DNA from: Deinococcus sp. AJ005
GTDB lineage: Bacteria > Deinococcota > Deinococci > Deinococcales > Deinococcaceae
Assembly: GCF_009017495.1 (NCBI RefSeq)
Contig: NZ_CP044990.1
Location: 453,001 to 517,000 of the forward strand
Reading direction: 5' to 3'
Length of the DNA: 64,000 nt
The notes under the pieces were generated by a model. The model did no database searches, was not told the origin of the DNA, and worked only from the letters and a program-made list of their open reading frames with translations. Numbering within the stretch: the first letter of the stretch is position 1; each line of letters starts with the position of its first letter. This document shows, piece after piece, positions 10,514 to 20,751 of this stretch. Position numbers and translations under genes: made by a program.

Positions 10514-10611
10514 GGGCCAGGGTAGCAAGCGCGTGTGCGCGAGGAAGGAGAAAAGAGCTGCTTCGTGTGCCCTCCGACAGCCGCACACGCCCATCCCTGC
10601 CATGCTGACCC

Positions 10612-11115
10612 ATGTTCCGTTCCCGTCCGAAACCCGAAAAACCCCGCGCCGGGCAGGAGAGCGTCTGGGACTACCCGCGCCCGCCCCGGCTGGAGCGCAC
10701 CCACAGGCGCATTGAAATCTGGCTGGGCGGCGAGAAGATTGCCGACACCACCGAGGCGTTTCGCGTACTGGAAACCAGCCACCCGCCGGGCTATTACCTG
10801 CCGCCCGAAGCCTTTGCTCCGGGTGTGCTGGCCCGTGCCCAGGGCAGCAGCATGTGCGAATTCAAGGGCGCGGCGACGTACTGGACACTCTCGGCAGGGG
10901 GTAAAACGGCAGAGGCGGCAGGCTGGAGCTATGAATCCCCCACGCTTGCCTTCCGCGACATGGCTGGGTACATCGCCATTTATCCGGGGCGCATGGACGA
11001 ATGCCGTGTGGACGGCGAGAAGGTCATCCCACAGCCGGGCAACTTCTACGGCGGCTGGATCACTGAGGATGTGGTGGGGCCGTTCAAGGGCGCGGCGGGA
11101 ACGATGGGCTGGTAA
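10612..11115 (+). CDS. DUF427 domain protein
   Basis: A 167-residue protein whose core is a DUF427 domain: IEIWLGGEKIADTTEAFRVLETSHPPGYYLPPE, followed by FKGAATYWTL and FRDMAGYIAIYPGRMDECRVDGEKV. DUF427 proteins are small cytosolic beta-rich proteins of unknown function. The N-terminal 30 residues are basic and Pro-rich (RSRPKPEKPRAGQESVWDYPRPP), as is common for the family. It is divergent from the FMN oxidase, with about 100 nt between the starts that must hold both promoters. No operon partner is evident. Confidence 0.88.
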   Translation: MFRSRPKPEKPRAGQESVWDYPRPPRLERTHRRIEIWLGGEKIADTTEAFRVLETSHPPGYYLPPEAFAPGVLARAQGSSMCEFKGAATYWTLSAGGKTAEAAGWSYESPTLAFRDMAGYIAIYPGRMDECRVDGEKVIPQPGNFYGGWITEDVVGPFKGAAGTMGW

Positions 11116-11201
11116 AGAAAGAGTGTGAGCGGGCACGGCAGCGCTCTTTCCTCTGCATTCCGCAAACGGCGTTTCTCTATCTGCCTTGCTAACCTGACCC
11201 C

Positions 11202-11606
11202 ATGACCGACGCCCCCATCCGCACCCGCCTTGACGCCCTGGCCCCGGCGCTGCGCCACTTTCACTCCGCATTGCTGGACTTTGCCAAGGGAGAATACGAA
11301 TTTCTGCACGGCCCGGTGGGTAGCCCCTTTGAGCTGTATTCCCTGGTGATGAACAACCCGGATTTCCAGTGGTTGCGTCCACTGTCGGGCCTGATGGCGA
11401 CGCTGGACGAGGTGCTGGACGCCAAGAACAAGATCCTGACCGAGCAGAACCTGACCGATATACGCGGCGCACTGGGCCTGCTGTTCTCGGAGAGCGATAC
11501 CCGCTTTGCCGACTTCCGGGCCGGATATACGCGTGCGAAGGGCGACAACCGCGTGCGCGAGACGGAAGCGAAGTGGCGCGAAGTTCTGAACAGCCTGGAA
11601 GCCTGA
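11202..11606 (+). CDS. Conserved hypothetical protein, all-helical
   Basis: A 134-residue soluble protein, probably entirely alpha-helical. Recognisable stretches are [59 protein letters not shown] cannot name a family. It lies 14 nt upstream of the peptidyl-tRNA hydrolase gene on the same strand and probably shares its transcript. No Cys, signal peptide or membrane segment is present. Confidence 0.75.
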   Translation: MTDAPIRTRLDALAPALRHFHSALLDFAKGEYEFLHGPVGSPFELYSLVMNNPDFQWLRPLSGLMATLDEVLDAKNKILTEQNLTDIRGALGLLFSESDTRFADFRAGYTRAKGDNRVRETEAKWREVLNSLEA

Positions 11607-11620
11607 ATGCTGAGCCTTCA

Positions 11621-12295
11621 ATGAAGCTGGTTGTGGGACTCGGAAACCCTGGCCTCAAGTACGCCCAGACCCGCCACAACGTCGGCTGGCTGGTGGTCAA
11701 TGAATTGGCCCGCCGCGCCGGGGGCAGTTGGCTCAAGGCCAAAGATGCGGAGGTCTGCGAGGTGCGCCTCGGTCCTGCTCCGGGTGAAAAGGTGCTGCTG
11801 GTCAAGCCACAGACGTTTATGAACGCGTCGGGTAAGGCCGTTGCGCCCCTATTTTCCTTTTATAAGCTGGAACTGGGTGGTCTGCTGGCTGTTCAGGACG
11901 ATCTGGACAGCCCCTTTGGACTGCTGAAATTCCGTTTGGGCGGGCGGCACGGCGGTCAGAACGGCGTGCGCGACATGATCCGCCTGCTGGGTTCAGAGGG
12001 CTTCGCGCGGCTGAAAGTGGGTATCTCGCGCCCACCCGCTGGCCGTGATCCGGCGGACTGGGTGCTGAGCAAATGGCATCCTGACGAGGCCACGACGCTG
12101 GCGGAACTGGTGCGGCTGGGCGCGAACGCAGTGGAGGTCTGGGCGGCGCAGGGACTGGCCGAAGCCCAGGGGCAGTTCAACGGCACGGATCTGCGGCCTG
12201 AACCTCCAGCCCCGGCACCTGCCACGCCCGCGTCCAGCGAAAGCGAACCTCAAGATGCAGAGGCATCGGCTCAACCCGTTCAGGGCTTACCCTGA
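11621..12295 (+). CDS. pth: Peptidyl-tRNA hydrolase
   Basis: A 224-residue enzyme that recycles peptidyl-tRNA released from stalled ribosomes. The start at 11621 gives [23 protein letters not shown], with the catalytic His in RHNVGW. Further family blocks are [20 protein letters not shown] and [16 protein letters not shown], containing the substrate-binding Asn. The C-terminal 35 residues are a Pro/Ala/Glu-rich tail ([18 protein letters not shown]) beyond the usual end of the fold, apparently disordered. The gene is followed after 4 nt by an M42 peptidase, so peptide-release products and peptide breakdown are encoded side by side. Confidence 0.95.
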   Translation: MKLVVGLGNPGLKYAQTRHNVGWLVVNELARRAGGSWLKAKDAEVCEVRLGPAPGEKVLLVKPQTFMNASGKAVAPLFSFYKLELGGLLAVQDDLDSPFGLLKFRLGGRHGGQNGVRDMIRLLGSEGFARLKVGISRPPAGRDPADWVLSKWHPDEATTLAELVRLGANAVEVWAAQGLAEAQGQFNGTDLRPEPPAPAPATPASSESEPQDAEASAQPVQGLP

Positions 12296-12299
12296 GCGA

Positions 12300-13373
12300 A
12301 TGGCAAAAGCTAAATCGGTTCCTGATTCCGCAGCAGAGTTGAGATTAGACGTATTGATGCACCTCTCCAACCTTCCCGGCGTTCCCGGCCAGGAAGACGC
12401 GGTGCGCGATTTCGTGCTGGACGAACTGGACGGGCTGGCCGACGATGTGCGCGTGGACGCGCTGGGCAACGTGATCGCCACCCGCAACGGCGAGGGCAAG
12501 AAGGGCAAGCGCGAGCGCGTGATGGTCAGTGCCCACATGGATGAGATCGGCTTTCTGGTGCGCTTCATTGATGAGAAGGGCTTCGTGCGCGTGCAGGCGC
12601 TGGGCGGCTTTGACACCCGCAACCTGTTCGCGCGGGACGTGACTGTGCATGCGCGCGGCGGGGCACTGCCAGGGATCATGACGCCGGGCGGCAAGCCCAT
12701 CCACATCTCGACTGCCGAGGAACGCAAGAAGATCCCCGAGGTCAAGGAGTTCTTCATTGATCTGGGCCTGGACGCTGAGGAAGTCAAGCGCCGTGTCCGC
12801 GTGGGCGACATGGTGACGCTGGATCACACCGCCCGCCGCGTCGGCTCGCTGGTCTGCGGCAAGGCGATGGATGACCGCGCCTCTGTGTTCATGCTGCTGG
12901 AAGTGTTGCGCCACTTCCGCAAAACGCCGCCCAAGCATGACCTGATCGCCGTCTTCAGCGTGCAGGAAGAAGTCGGTCTGCGTGGGGCCATTACCGCCGC
13001 CTATGGCGTGGAACCCACTGTGGGCATCGGCCTGGACGTCACCCTCGCGGTGGACACCCCTGGCGTCAGCCCGGATGAAGCGGTCACGCGCATGGGCGAG
13101 GGCATCGGCATCAAGGTCTTTGATTCCAGCATGATCTCCACCCGCAGTCTGGTGGACGAGTTCTATGATCTGGCCGAGAGCCGGGGCATCCGCGCCCAGA
13201 TGGAAGTGCTGGGCCAGGGCGGCACCGACGGCGCAGCCATCCAGCGCAGCCGTGCGGGCGTGCCGACGCTCACGCTCAGCCTGCCAACGCGCTACATCCA
13301 CAGCGTCGTGGAATCCGTGCATGTGGATGACTTACGGTCTGGGGTGGATTTGCTGGTGGCTTACCTGGGGTAA
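12300..13373 (+). CDS. M42 family metallo-aminopeptidase
   Basis: A 357-residue M42 peptidase (glutamyl aminopeptidase/deblocking aminopeptidase type) that usually forms large dodecameric shells and trims peptides. Metal and catalytic motifs are VMVSAHMDEIGFLV (metal His and Asp), VCGKAMDDRASVFMLLE (bridging Asp), FSVQEEVGLRGA (catalytic Glu plus metal Glu), GIGLDVTLAVDTPG, and a final metal His in LPTRYIHSVVE. The ATG at 12300 is 4 nt beyond the pth stop; an in-frame upstream start would overlap pth and adds a non-conserved extension. Confidence 0.92.
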   Translation: MAKAKSVPDSAAELRLDVLMHLSNLPGVPGQEDAVRDFVLDELDGLADDVRVDALGNVIATRNGEGKKGKRERVMVSAHMDEIGFLVRFIDEKGFVRVQALGGFDTRNLFARDVTVHARGGALPGIMTPGGKPIHISTAEERKKIPEVKEFFIDLGLDAEEVKRRVRVGDMVTLDHTARRVGSLVCGKAMDDRASVFMLLEVLRHFRKTPPKHDLIAVFSVQEEVGLRGAITAAYGVEPTVGIGLDVTLAVDTPGVSPDEAVTRMGEGIGIKVFDSSMISTRSLVDEFYDLAESRGIRAQMEVLGQGGTDGAAIQRSRAGVPTLTLSLPTRYIHSVVESVHVDDLRSGVDLLVAYLG

Positions 13374-13378
13374 GAGCA

Positions 13379-13526
13379 AACCCCTCTCCTACGGAGCTGT
13401 ACTGGCCAGTCACCTTCGGTGCCAGCTTCCCTCAAAAGGGAGCCAAGGAGCGCAGGAGACTGTGCAGCGCGAAGAATACCCTTGCCTCCCTTCTAAGGGG
13501 AGGTGCCTCGAAGGGGCGGAGGGGTT
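13379..13526. repeat. MITE-like inverted-repeat element downstream of the M42 peptidase gene
   Basis: The 148-nt block begins AACCCCTC (13379-13386) and ends GAGGGGTT (13519-13526), a perfect 8-bp terminal inverted repeat that extends imperfectly inward. Internally, CTTCCCTCAAAAGGGAGCCAAGG and its approximate reverse complement around 13490-13510 form a second inverted pair. It has no coding capacity. This is the form expected of the small non-coding repeats known in Deinococcus genomes, but copy number cannot be checked here. Confidence 0.55.
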
Positions 13527-13562
13527 AACCTTGGGAGCAATTCCCTAAACCTGCCTGACAAC

Positions 13563-13604
13563 CAAAAAAGCGGCCCTGGCACGAGCATCTGCTCCCAGGG
13601 CCGC
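13563..13604 (-). terminator. Strong intrinsic terminator of lpdA
   Basis: Read on the minus strand, GCGGCCCTGG (13604-13595) pairs perfectly with CCAGGGCCGC (13579-13570), followed by a run of six T residues (13569-13564). It begins 14 nt after the lpdA stop codon, which is the ideal place for a Rho-independent terminator. Confidence 0.93.
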
Positions 13605-13617
13605 CTTCCTCTTTCTC

Positions 13618-15033
<1,416 letters not shown>

Positions 15034-15156
15034 GGGGGCAGTCTAACGCCCGTTTGGGTGGGCGTCAGTAACCTGCTGAGAGAGTTGGACGCGCGGCATT
15101 GACAAGACAGAATGGTGGGTCTATGCGGGGCTATTTACGCGGTCCCAGCGGTGTTC

Positions 15157-16401
15157 TCAGTCCACCCGCACATCCAGCCGCTGCACGCCGCGCAGTACCG
15201 GATTGGGCTTGAAAGGTGGGTTGGAATTGGTAACGCGCAGTTTTGGAAAGCGCGTGGCGATGGCAGCGAACGTTTCGCTGATTTCCAGCCGCGCCAGACT
15301 GGCCCCCAGACAGTAGTGCGGCCCGGCGGCCAGGGCCAGATGGCGGTTGCTGTTCGGGCGTTCCCAATCAATCCGATCAGGATCGGCAAATACCCCTGGA
15401 TCACGGTTGGCGGCTCCCAGAATCAGTTGCGCGAGGTTGCCGCCGGGCAGGGTCATGTCGCCCACGCTGACGTCCGCGCTCAGGGTACGGCCATCGAACT
15501 GGACTGGGGAGACCACGCGCAGCAGCTCGTCGGCCACGTTGGGGTGGCGGGGGTTTTCTATCAGGGCGGCCCAGGCGTCCGGCTGGCGTGAGAGTTCCAG
15601 CAGGCCGCCAGGAATCAGGTTGCTGGTGGTTTCGTGTCCGGCGGCCAGCAGCAGCACGGCGTTGGACAAGAGTTCGTCACCGCTGAGGCGTTCGCCCCCG
15701 TCCTGGGCGGCGCTCATCGCGCTCAGCAGGCCCGGTTGCGGCTTGGCGCGCAGTTCGTCGGCCAGATCCTGAAAGAAGGCGCGCATCTCGCGGGCGTCGG
15801 CGTCGATGCGGCCCATCAGCTCAGGGGACTGGTTCATGCCGCCCAGTAAGTCGGCCACACTCTGCGTCCAGCCCACGAAACGGGCCTCGTCATCGCCCTT
15901 CAGGCCCAGCATGCCCATGATCACGCGGGCGGGCAGCGGGTTAGACAGATCAGCCACGATGTCGCCGCCGCCCCGCGCCGCCATATCGTCGAGCAGCGTG
16001 TCCAGCAATGAACGCACCAGTTCGCGCTGTTCCTCCACCACCCTGGGTGTAAAGGCTGCGCTCACCAGACTGCGTAAACGCTGGTGCGACTGGCCGTTGT
16101 GAAACAGCATCATAGATTGCAGCAGGCGCACGCCCTCGGAACCCTCTCCATCCAAATTCTGAATGCCGTTGCCACTGAGCGCATGCGGTGAACGCAACAC
16201 CGCCGAGCAGGCCGCGTGCCCGGTCAGAAACAGCGCCTTCCAGTCGGGAAACTGCGCTTCCAGCACGCCGCCGTCACTCAGCGCCCGCACCTGTTCGTAG
16301 GCGGCGTAGGGATTCGCCAGAGACTGCGGGTCCCACAGGGCATTGACGGCGTTGCCAATCGCGGCGGCGCGGTCCTGATTCATCGGCTCAGAGGTGGTCA
16401 T
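15157..16401 (-). CDS. Cytochrome P450
   Basis: A 414-residue soluble bacterial P450 monooxygenase. It shows the I-helix oxygen-activation motif LLAAGHETTSNLI, the K-helix ExxR as DELLRVVSP, and the heme-ligand loop LALAAGPHYCLGASLARLE, with the axial Cys. The usual Phe at the start of the FxxGxxxCxG motif is replaced by Leu. No ferredoxin or reductase gene is adjacent. The substrate is unknown; D. radiodurans P450s include one acting on carotenoids, but orthology cannot be decided by reading. A divergent transcriptional regulator starts 60 nt away and shares an inverted-repeat promoter region. Confidence 0.92.
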   Translation of the reverse strand: MTTSEPMNQDRAAAIGNAVNALWDPQSLANPYAAYEQVRALSDGGVLEAQFPDWKALFLTGHAACSAVLRSPHALSGNGIQNLDGEGSEGVRLLQSMMLFHNGQSHQRLRSLVSAAFTPRVVEEQRELVRSLLDTLLDDMAARGGGDIVADLSNPLPARVIMGMLGLKGDDEARFVGWTQSVADLLGGMNQSPELMGRIDADAREMRAFFQDLADELRAKPQPGLLSAMSAAQDGGERLSGDELLSNAVLLLAAGHETTSNLIPGGLLELSRQPDAWAALIENPRHPNVADELLRVVSPVQFDGRTLSADVSVGDMTLPGGNLAQLILGAANRDPGVFADPDRIDWERPNSNRHLALAAGPHYCLGASLARLEISETFAAIATRFPKLRVTNSNPPFKPNPVLRGVQRLDVRVD

Positions 16402-16421
16402 GCTGTAGCCTGCGCCTTTCT

Positions 16422-16453
16422 CTACTCGGCACTCAAGCTATTCTGTCGAGTAG
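16422..16453. promoter_or_regulatory. Inverted-repeat operator between P450 and its divergent regulator
   Basis: CTACTCG at 16422-16428 and CGAGTAG at 16447-16453 form a perfect 7-bp inverted repeat, extending to about 10 bp with one mismatch (CTACTCGGCA versus CTACTCGACA). It spans a possible -10 (TATTCT, 16438-16443) for the rightward regulator. The only regulator nearby is the helix-turn-helix protein encoded at 16462, which is the natural candidate ligand. Confidence 0.5.
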
Positions 16454-16461
16454 TCTGATTC

Positions 16462-17124
16462 ATGCCCCGAATCTGGCAACAGGTGATCGCCCCGGACGCC
16501 GTGAAGGTGTTCCTGTCGGGCCGCGATCTGCCGGTGCTGGCGGCGCTGATGACGGCGGAATGGGCGGTTGCCCCGCTGGCCGCCTCGCTGCATTTGCCGC
16601 TGAACGCTACCCACCACCGCGTGCGCCGTCTGCTGCGGCTGGGGCTGGTGCAGGAGACCCGGCAGGAAGCGCGCCGGGGCCGCCCGATTCGCCATTACCG
16701 CGCCAGTTCGGAAGGCTATCTGGTGCCTTATCACGCCACTCCACTGGGTTCCCTCGAGGAACTCGTCGGCGTGTACGAACAGGAGTTCACGGCCCGTTTC
16801 CTGCATGCCGTGGTGCAGGCGGCCATCCCACTGGTCAGCGACGAGCGCGAAATCGGCCTGCGTGTTTTTCTGGATGGGGGAGAGGTGTCCTTCGACGTGA
16901 CGCCTACCGCAGGGGCCTTTCAATACGCCGATCTGCTGCGCCCGGATCGCCCGGCCCTCCTGCTGAACTGGGGCACCCTGCACCTGGATTCGGCGGATGC
17001 CAAGGCCCTCCAGCGCGAACTGAGTGAGTTGCACGCCCGGTATGCTGCCCGACACGGTTCCGAGCGCTATCTGCTGCGCCTGGGCCTGACGCCCGACGTG
17101 CTGGGAGACGATCTGGGCAGTTAA
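16462..17124 (+). CDS. Winged helix-turn-helix transcriptional regulator
   Basis: A 220-residue protein. Residues about 20-80 form a winged helix domain of ArsR/MarR-like character: [60 protein letters not shown], where the wing is rich in Arg and Gly. The C-terminal 140 residues form a probable effector or dimer domain without a recognised motif; no metal-binding Cys are present. It is transcribed divergently from the P450 gene across an inverted-repeat region, so regulation of the P450 is the simplest hypothesis. Its stop overlaps the hemW stop region by 4 nt (convergent). Confidence 0.75.
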   Translation: MPRIWQQVIAPDAVKVFLSGRDLPVLAALMTAEWAVAPLAASLHLPLNATHHRVRRLLRLGLVQETRQEARRGRPIRHYRASSEGYLVPYHATPLGSLEELVGVYEQEFTARFLHAVVQAAIPLVSDEREIGLRVFLDGGEVSFDVTPTAGAFQYADLLRPDRPALLLNWGTLHLDSADAKALQRELSELHARYAARHGSERYLLRLGLTPDVLGDDLGS

Positions 17125-18284
17125 GCCTCCAGAAAGTCCGTCACCACGCGGTTTAGAACCCACCAGCCCGCAGGCGTGGCCCTTAGCCATGTTCCGTCCA
17201 GTTCCAGCCAGCCGCGTTCCACGTTGGCGGCAATGGCCCCGGCGTAGCGCACTCGCACGTCCAGCCCACTGCGCTGTGACAGGTCATCCAGATCAATGCC
17301 TGCCCGCAGCCGCAGCCCCATGAACAGCGCGTCGGTCGCGTATTCCTCGGCGTCGATGGCCTCCGCCTCGCCCTGTTCTCCGGTCAGCCAGATGTGGAGG
17401 TGGGGGTTGGTGCGCCTGGAAGTCAGCACAGTCTCAGACCCAGGCACAGCCGGATACTGCCCCGCCGCTCCCGGCCCCAATCCCAGATACGTGCGGTTGT
17501 TCCAGTACGCCAGATTGTGCCGCGATTCCTGGCCGGGCTTCGCGTAATTGCTGATCTCGTAGCGGGCAAAACCGTGGGCACTCAGCAGTTCCTCGGTGCG
17601 CTCAAAGCCCGTGCGCTCGTCATCCTCCTGCACGGTCACGCCGCGTCGGGCGAACTCGGTGCCGGGTTCGATGGTCAGGGTGTAGGCGCTGATGTGGTCC
17701 ACACCCAGGGCCACCAGACCGTGAATATCGCTGTCCAGTGGCTGCCCCGGTACGGCGGTGATCAGGTCGCCGGACACGCGCAAACCTGCCCCGAGCAGGG
17801 TGGTCACGGCTTCCCGCGCCCCCGCCGCGTCGTGCTGGCGGCCCAGGAACTTCAGGGTGGCGTCGTCCAGACTCTGCACGCCCACGCTGGCGCGGTCAAA
17901 GCCCAGCCCTTTCCACAGTGCCGCCCGCGCCTGGCTGACCGTGCCGGGGTTGATCTCCAGCGTGTTTTCCTGGCGGCCCCAGCCTAGATGACGGCGAATG
18001 CTGCCCACCAGCGCCGTGATCTCGGCGTCGCGCAGAAAACTGGGGGTGCCGCCGCCCAGATATACGGTGTCCAGCTCCACCGCATACTGGGAGGCCAGCC
18101 ACGCCGCCTCCTGCTCCAGCCGCTCCAGATACGCCTCCACCTGCCCACTCTTGCGGGTCAGCACATGGAAATCGCAGTACGGGCAGATGCTGGGGCAGAA
18201 GGGAACGTGGACATAGAGGTGGCGCACCGTCTGGTCAAGGACGGTTACGTTCAGCAGGGGCGGGGCGGGGACAGCGTGAATCAC
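17121..18284 (-). CDS. hemW: Heme chaperone HemW (radical SAM, HemN-like)
   Basis: A 387-residue radical SAM protein. The cluster motif is [11 protein letters not shown] (CxxxCxxC) near residue 35, followed by [33 protein letters not shown] and [20 protein letters not shown]. The HNxxYW block and the length of about 385 residues distinguish HemW from the longer coproporphyrinogen dehydrogenase HemN, whose extra N-terminal extension with an additional Cys is missing. HemW proteins bind heme and are thought to deliver it to respiratory enzymes. The start codon is GTG. The gene converges with the regulator upstream. Confidence 0.88.
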   Translation of the reverse strand: MIHAVPAPPLLNVTVLDQTVRHLYVHVPFCPSICPYCDFHVLTRKSGQVEAYLERLEQEAAWLASQYAVELDTVYLGGGTPSFLRDAEITALVGSIRRHLGWGRQENTLEINPGTVSQARAALWKGLGFDRASVGVQSLDDATLKFLGRQHDAAGAREAVTTLLGAGLRVSGDLITAVPGQPLDSDIHGLVALGVDHISAYTLTIEPGTEFARRGVTVQEDDERTGFERTEELLSAHGFARYEISNYAKPGQESRHNLAYWNNRTYLGLGPGAAGQYPAVPGSETVLTSRRTNPHLHIWLTGEQGEAEAIDAEEYATDALFMGLRLRAGIDLDDLSQRSGLDVRVRYAGAIAANVERGWLELDGTWLRATPAGWWVLNRVVTDFLEA

Positions 18285-18349
18285 GGCCCCGAGTCTATGC
18301 GCGGGTGTGGGTCAGTGACCGTGAGGCTCGGCGGCGAGGCCCGGAGCTT

Positions 18350-18856
18350 TCAGCGCCCATGTGGTGTGGCGTCCATCCAGTCTTCCAGAGCCTTCTGAAG
18401 TGCCGCCGCCGTCGTCACGATCACGGCCACATTTAGCGAGGCCACCGCCGAGGCCGCCGCGTTCTGGCCCCTGCGCTTGCCCGTTTTCAATCCAGTGGGC
18501 GCGGTCCAGGCGGGAAAGGTGCCGCCCTCGGCATATTCCACACCGCCCGCGTCAGAGACCACAGCATCGGGCACCGTCGTCTCCGGCCCGGCAGCCAGCG
18601 CCTGTTTGCCGATCACGAGGACGCCGCGTGGGCTGACTTCGCGCACGGCGGCCAGCAGCGGCGTCAGGCCGTCGTGGACAATCAGTTCCACGCTACCCTT
18701 GCCGTCCACGGCGGCCAGAGCTTCCGGCAGGCCAGCGGCCAGTTCGGCGGGCGCGGCCACCAGCCACGGGTGGCCCCCGGCACGGCCCTCGAAGCTGGCG
18801 TGGGCGCTGCCGTAAATGTCGGTCCAGGTGCGGGTGTGCTGCATGGTGTTCAGCAT
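18350..18856 (-). CDS. Hypothetical protein
   Basis: A 168-residue, Ala/Gly/Val-rich protein that I do not recognise. Segments such as [33 protein letters not shown] and [26 protein letters not shown] suggest an alpha/beta fold related to macro- or Rossmann-like domains, though no diagnostic motif is present. The ATG at 18856 ([11 protein letters not shown]) or at 18844 (MQHTRTW) could be the start. It lies 22 nt downstream of the sulfurtransferase gene on the same strand and is probably co-transcribed with it. Confidence 0.7.
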   Translation of the reverse strand: MLNTMQHTRTWTDIYGSAHASFEGRAGGHPWLVAAPAELAAGLPEALAAVDGKGSVELIVHDGLTPLLAAVREVSPRGVLVIGKQALAAGPETTVPDAVVSDAGGVEYAEGGTFPAWTAPTGLKTGKRRGQNAAASAVASLNVAVIVTTAAALQKALEDWMDATPHGR

Positions 18857-18878
18857 AGGCGAGTTCAGGAGAGGCGGA

Positions 18879-19748
18879 TTATTCGCCGCCCTCCTCGCCC
18901 AGCGCCACGGCCCGCGCGTCGTCGCTGATCCAGTCGCTCCACGATCCGGCGTACAGGCGATTGTCCGGCCCTAGCGGAACGCCCGCCAGCTCGCGTGCCA
19001 GTAGGTTGGGTGTGGCGCTCACCCCGCTGCCGCAATAAGTGATGGTGGGAGCGTTACCCACGTCCAGCCGATCTGCCTGCAACTCGCCGCCTTTCCAGCG
19101 GCCCGCACCATCCAGCGCGCCGCTCCAGTCGCGGTTGACCGCCCCCGGAATATGCCCGGCCTTCTTATCTATCGGCTCGGTGTCACCCCGGTAACGGGCA
19201 GGCGCGCGCGAGTCGATTAAAAGCGTGTCGGGGGCGCGGTTCTGTACGTCCTCCGCAGTTGCCACGAAGCCGGGCTGCACATCTGGGGTAAAGGTGGCGG
19301 GCATGGGTTCCGGGTCTGCGGCATCCACCGCGCCACCCGCCGCCAGATACGCGGGCCAGCCACCGTCCAGCACATAAACCTGCGTGTGCCCCAGCCAGCG
19401 CAGCAGCCACCACGCGCGGGCAGCGTAGAAGCCCTGCCCGGTGCTGGGATCGTCGTAGGCCACCACCACGCTATCGTTGCCGATGCCCACGCCGCCCAGC
19501 CACTGCGCCAGCGCCGCCGGATGGGGCAGCGGGTGACGCCCGCCCGCGCCGTCCTCCTGCACGGGGCCGCTGAGGTCCGTTTCCAGATCGGCGTAGCTGG
19601 CCCCCGGCACATGGCCTTCCATGTACGCGATACGGCCCACCAGCGGATCGCTCAGGGCGTAGCGGCAGTCCAGCACGCGCAGATGGGCGTCTTGCAGATG
19701 GTCTAGCAGCCACTCGGCGGATTTCAGGGGAGAGGAGGGTTGGGTCAT
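18879..19748 (-). CDS. Rhodanese-type sulfurtransferase
   Basis: A 289-residue tandem-rhodanese protein. The first, non-catalytic domain ([37 protein letters not shown]) is followed by a catalytic domain with [33 protein letters not shown] and the active-site loop [16 protein letters not shown]. The CGSGVSA form is typical of 3-mercaptopyruvate sulfurtransferases rather than thiosulfate-specific rhodaneses, which have CRKGxT. The start at 19748 is chosen because the upstream in-frame sequence is not conserved in look and would run over a near-consensus promoter. The leader of about 75 nt carries a hairpin. Confidence 0.9.
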   Translation of the reverse strand: MTQPSSPLKSAEWLLDHLQDAHLRVLDCRYALSDPLVGRIAYMEGHVPGASYADLETDLSGPVQEDGAGGRHPLPHPAALAQWLGGVGIGNDSVVVAYDDPSTGQGFYAARAWWLLRWLGHTQVYVLDGGWPAYLAAGGAVDAADPEPMPATFTPDVQPGFVATAEDVQNRAPDTLLIDSRAPARYRGDTEPIDKKAGHIPGAVNRDWSGALDGAGRWKGGELQADRLDVGNAPTITYCGSGVSATPNLLARELAGVPLGPDNRLYAGSWSDWISDDARAVALGEEGGE

Positions 19749-19796
19749 GGGGCAGGCTACACTGCATAGCCCGGCAACCCTTGAAAGAGTCAGAAA

Positions 19797-19822
19797 TAAA
19801 AAGCCCGCCCTCTCGGACGGTG
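19797..19822 (-). terminator. Hairpin with T-run at the very 5' end of the sulfurtransferase leader
   Basis: On the minus strand, CCGTCC-GAGA-GGGCGG (19821-19806, tetraloop) is followed by GCTTTTTATTTC. It looks like an intrinsic terminator, but it begins only a few nucleotides after the predicted transcription start. It may therefore stabilise the 5' end, attenuate transcription, or end a very short RNA. Confidence 0.5.
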
Positions 19823-19823
19823 A

Positions 19824-19859
19824 TAAGAAAAATATAGCGCCAGATGCAGCGTTTGTCAA
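19824..19859 (-). promoter_or_regulatory. Near-consensus sigma-70 promoter for the sulfurtransferase transcript
   Basis: On the minus strand, TTGACA (19859-19854) is separated by exactly 17 nt from TATATT (19836-19831). This is the best promoter match I found in the window. Transcription should start near 19824, about 75 nt upstream of the sulfurtransferase ATG. Confidence 0.8.
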
Positions 19860-20095
19860 TTTCATGCAAGCCCTGCTGAAAAAGCAATTCCAGACGGTAT
19901 TTTTCGCATCTTTGCGAAGAAGAGAGTGCATAGTGCTGCATGCCCCTCGCTCATGCCAGAGGCTTTTGAAATCAGCCCCCACCTTATCTGCAAGGGCAGC
20001 CGGGCGGTGCAGCACAAGGCCGACTCTGAACGCAGCAAAAAGACTGCCGGGCAGGGTAAATAGTGGAAATGGTCTATGTACTTTTCATCTGTGAC

Positions 20096-20104
20096 TGCTA
20101 GAAT
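20096..20104 (+). promoter_or_regulatory. Extended -10 promoter of the tmRNA gene
   Basis: TGC-TAGAAT at 20096-20104 is an extended -10 element about 30 nt upstream of the mature tmRNA 5' end. No good -35 hexamer is seen, which is tolerated by extended -10 promoters. Confidence 0.6.
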
Positions 20105-20132
20105 GTTGCTGTCGGTGAAAGCCGATCAACAT

Positions 20133-20487
<355 letters not shown>

Positions 20488-20497
20488 GACGAGGAAG

Positions 20498-20524
20498 ACC
20501 CTGCCACCCCGGCGGGGTTTTTCT
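20498..20524 (+). terminator. Terminator of tmRNA
   Basis: ACCCTGCC (20498-20505) pairs with GGCGGGGT (20511-20518, one G-U pair), with a 5-nt loop and a following run of T residues. It lies 10 nt after the tmRNA 3' end. Confidence 0.85.
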
Positions 20525-20554
20525 CTATATTAAGTGCGCCTGCAATGGGCGTGG

Positions 20555-20636
20555 GCCGGGATGGCGGAAGGGTAGACGCATTCGACTTAAAATCGAACGG
20601 GAAACCGTGCGGGTTCAAATCCCGCTCTCGGCACCA
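20555..20636 (+). tRNA. tRNA-Leu (anticodon UAA)
   Basis: An 82-nt class II tRNA with encoded CCA. The acceptor stem GCCGGGA (20555-20561) pairs with TCTCGGC before ACCA. The anticodon stem TTCGA/TCGAA encloses the loop CTTAAAA with anticodon TAA. A long variable arm and the T-loop GGTTCAAATCC follow. This is the isoacceptor that reads UUA/UUG. It lies 67 nt after tmRNA but behind its terminator, so it may have its own promoter or rely on read-through. Confidence 0.96.
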
Positions 20637-20646
20637 GATAGACCAG

Positions 20647-20668
20647 ACCTCGCGTGATGCGGGGTTTT
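20647..20668 (+). terminator. Terminator of tRNA-Leu
   Basis: ACCTCGC (20647-20653) pairs with GCGGGGT (20659-20665, one T-G pair) over the loop GTGAT, followed by TTTT. It begins 10 nt after the tRNA CCA end. Confidence 0.85.
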
Positions 20669-20751
20669 CTATTATCCGGCGGGCGCTTTCCGGCTTCGGC
20701 TCCTTCGAGCGACTCGCTTCGAGTTTAAGAGTGATGGCGACCTTTCCTGAC

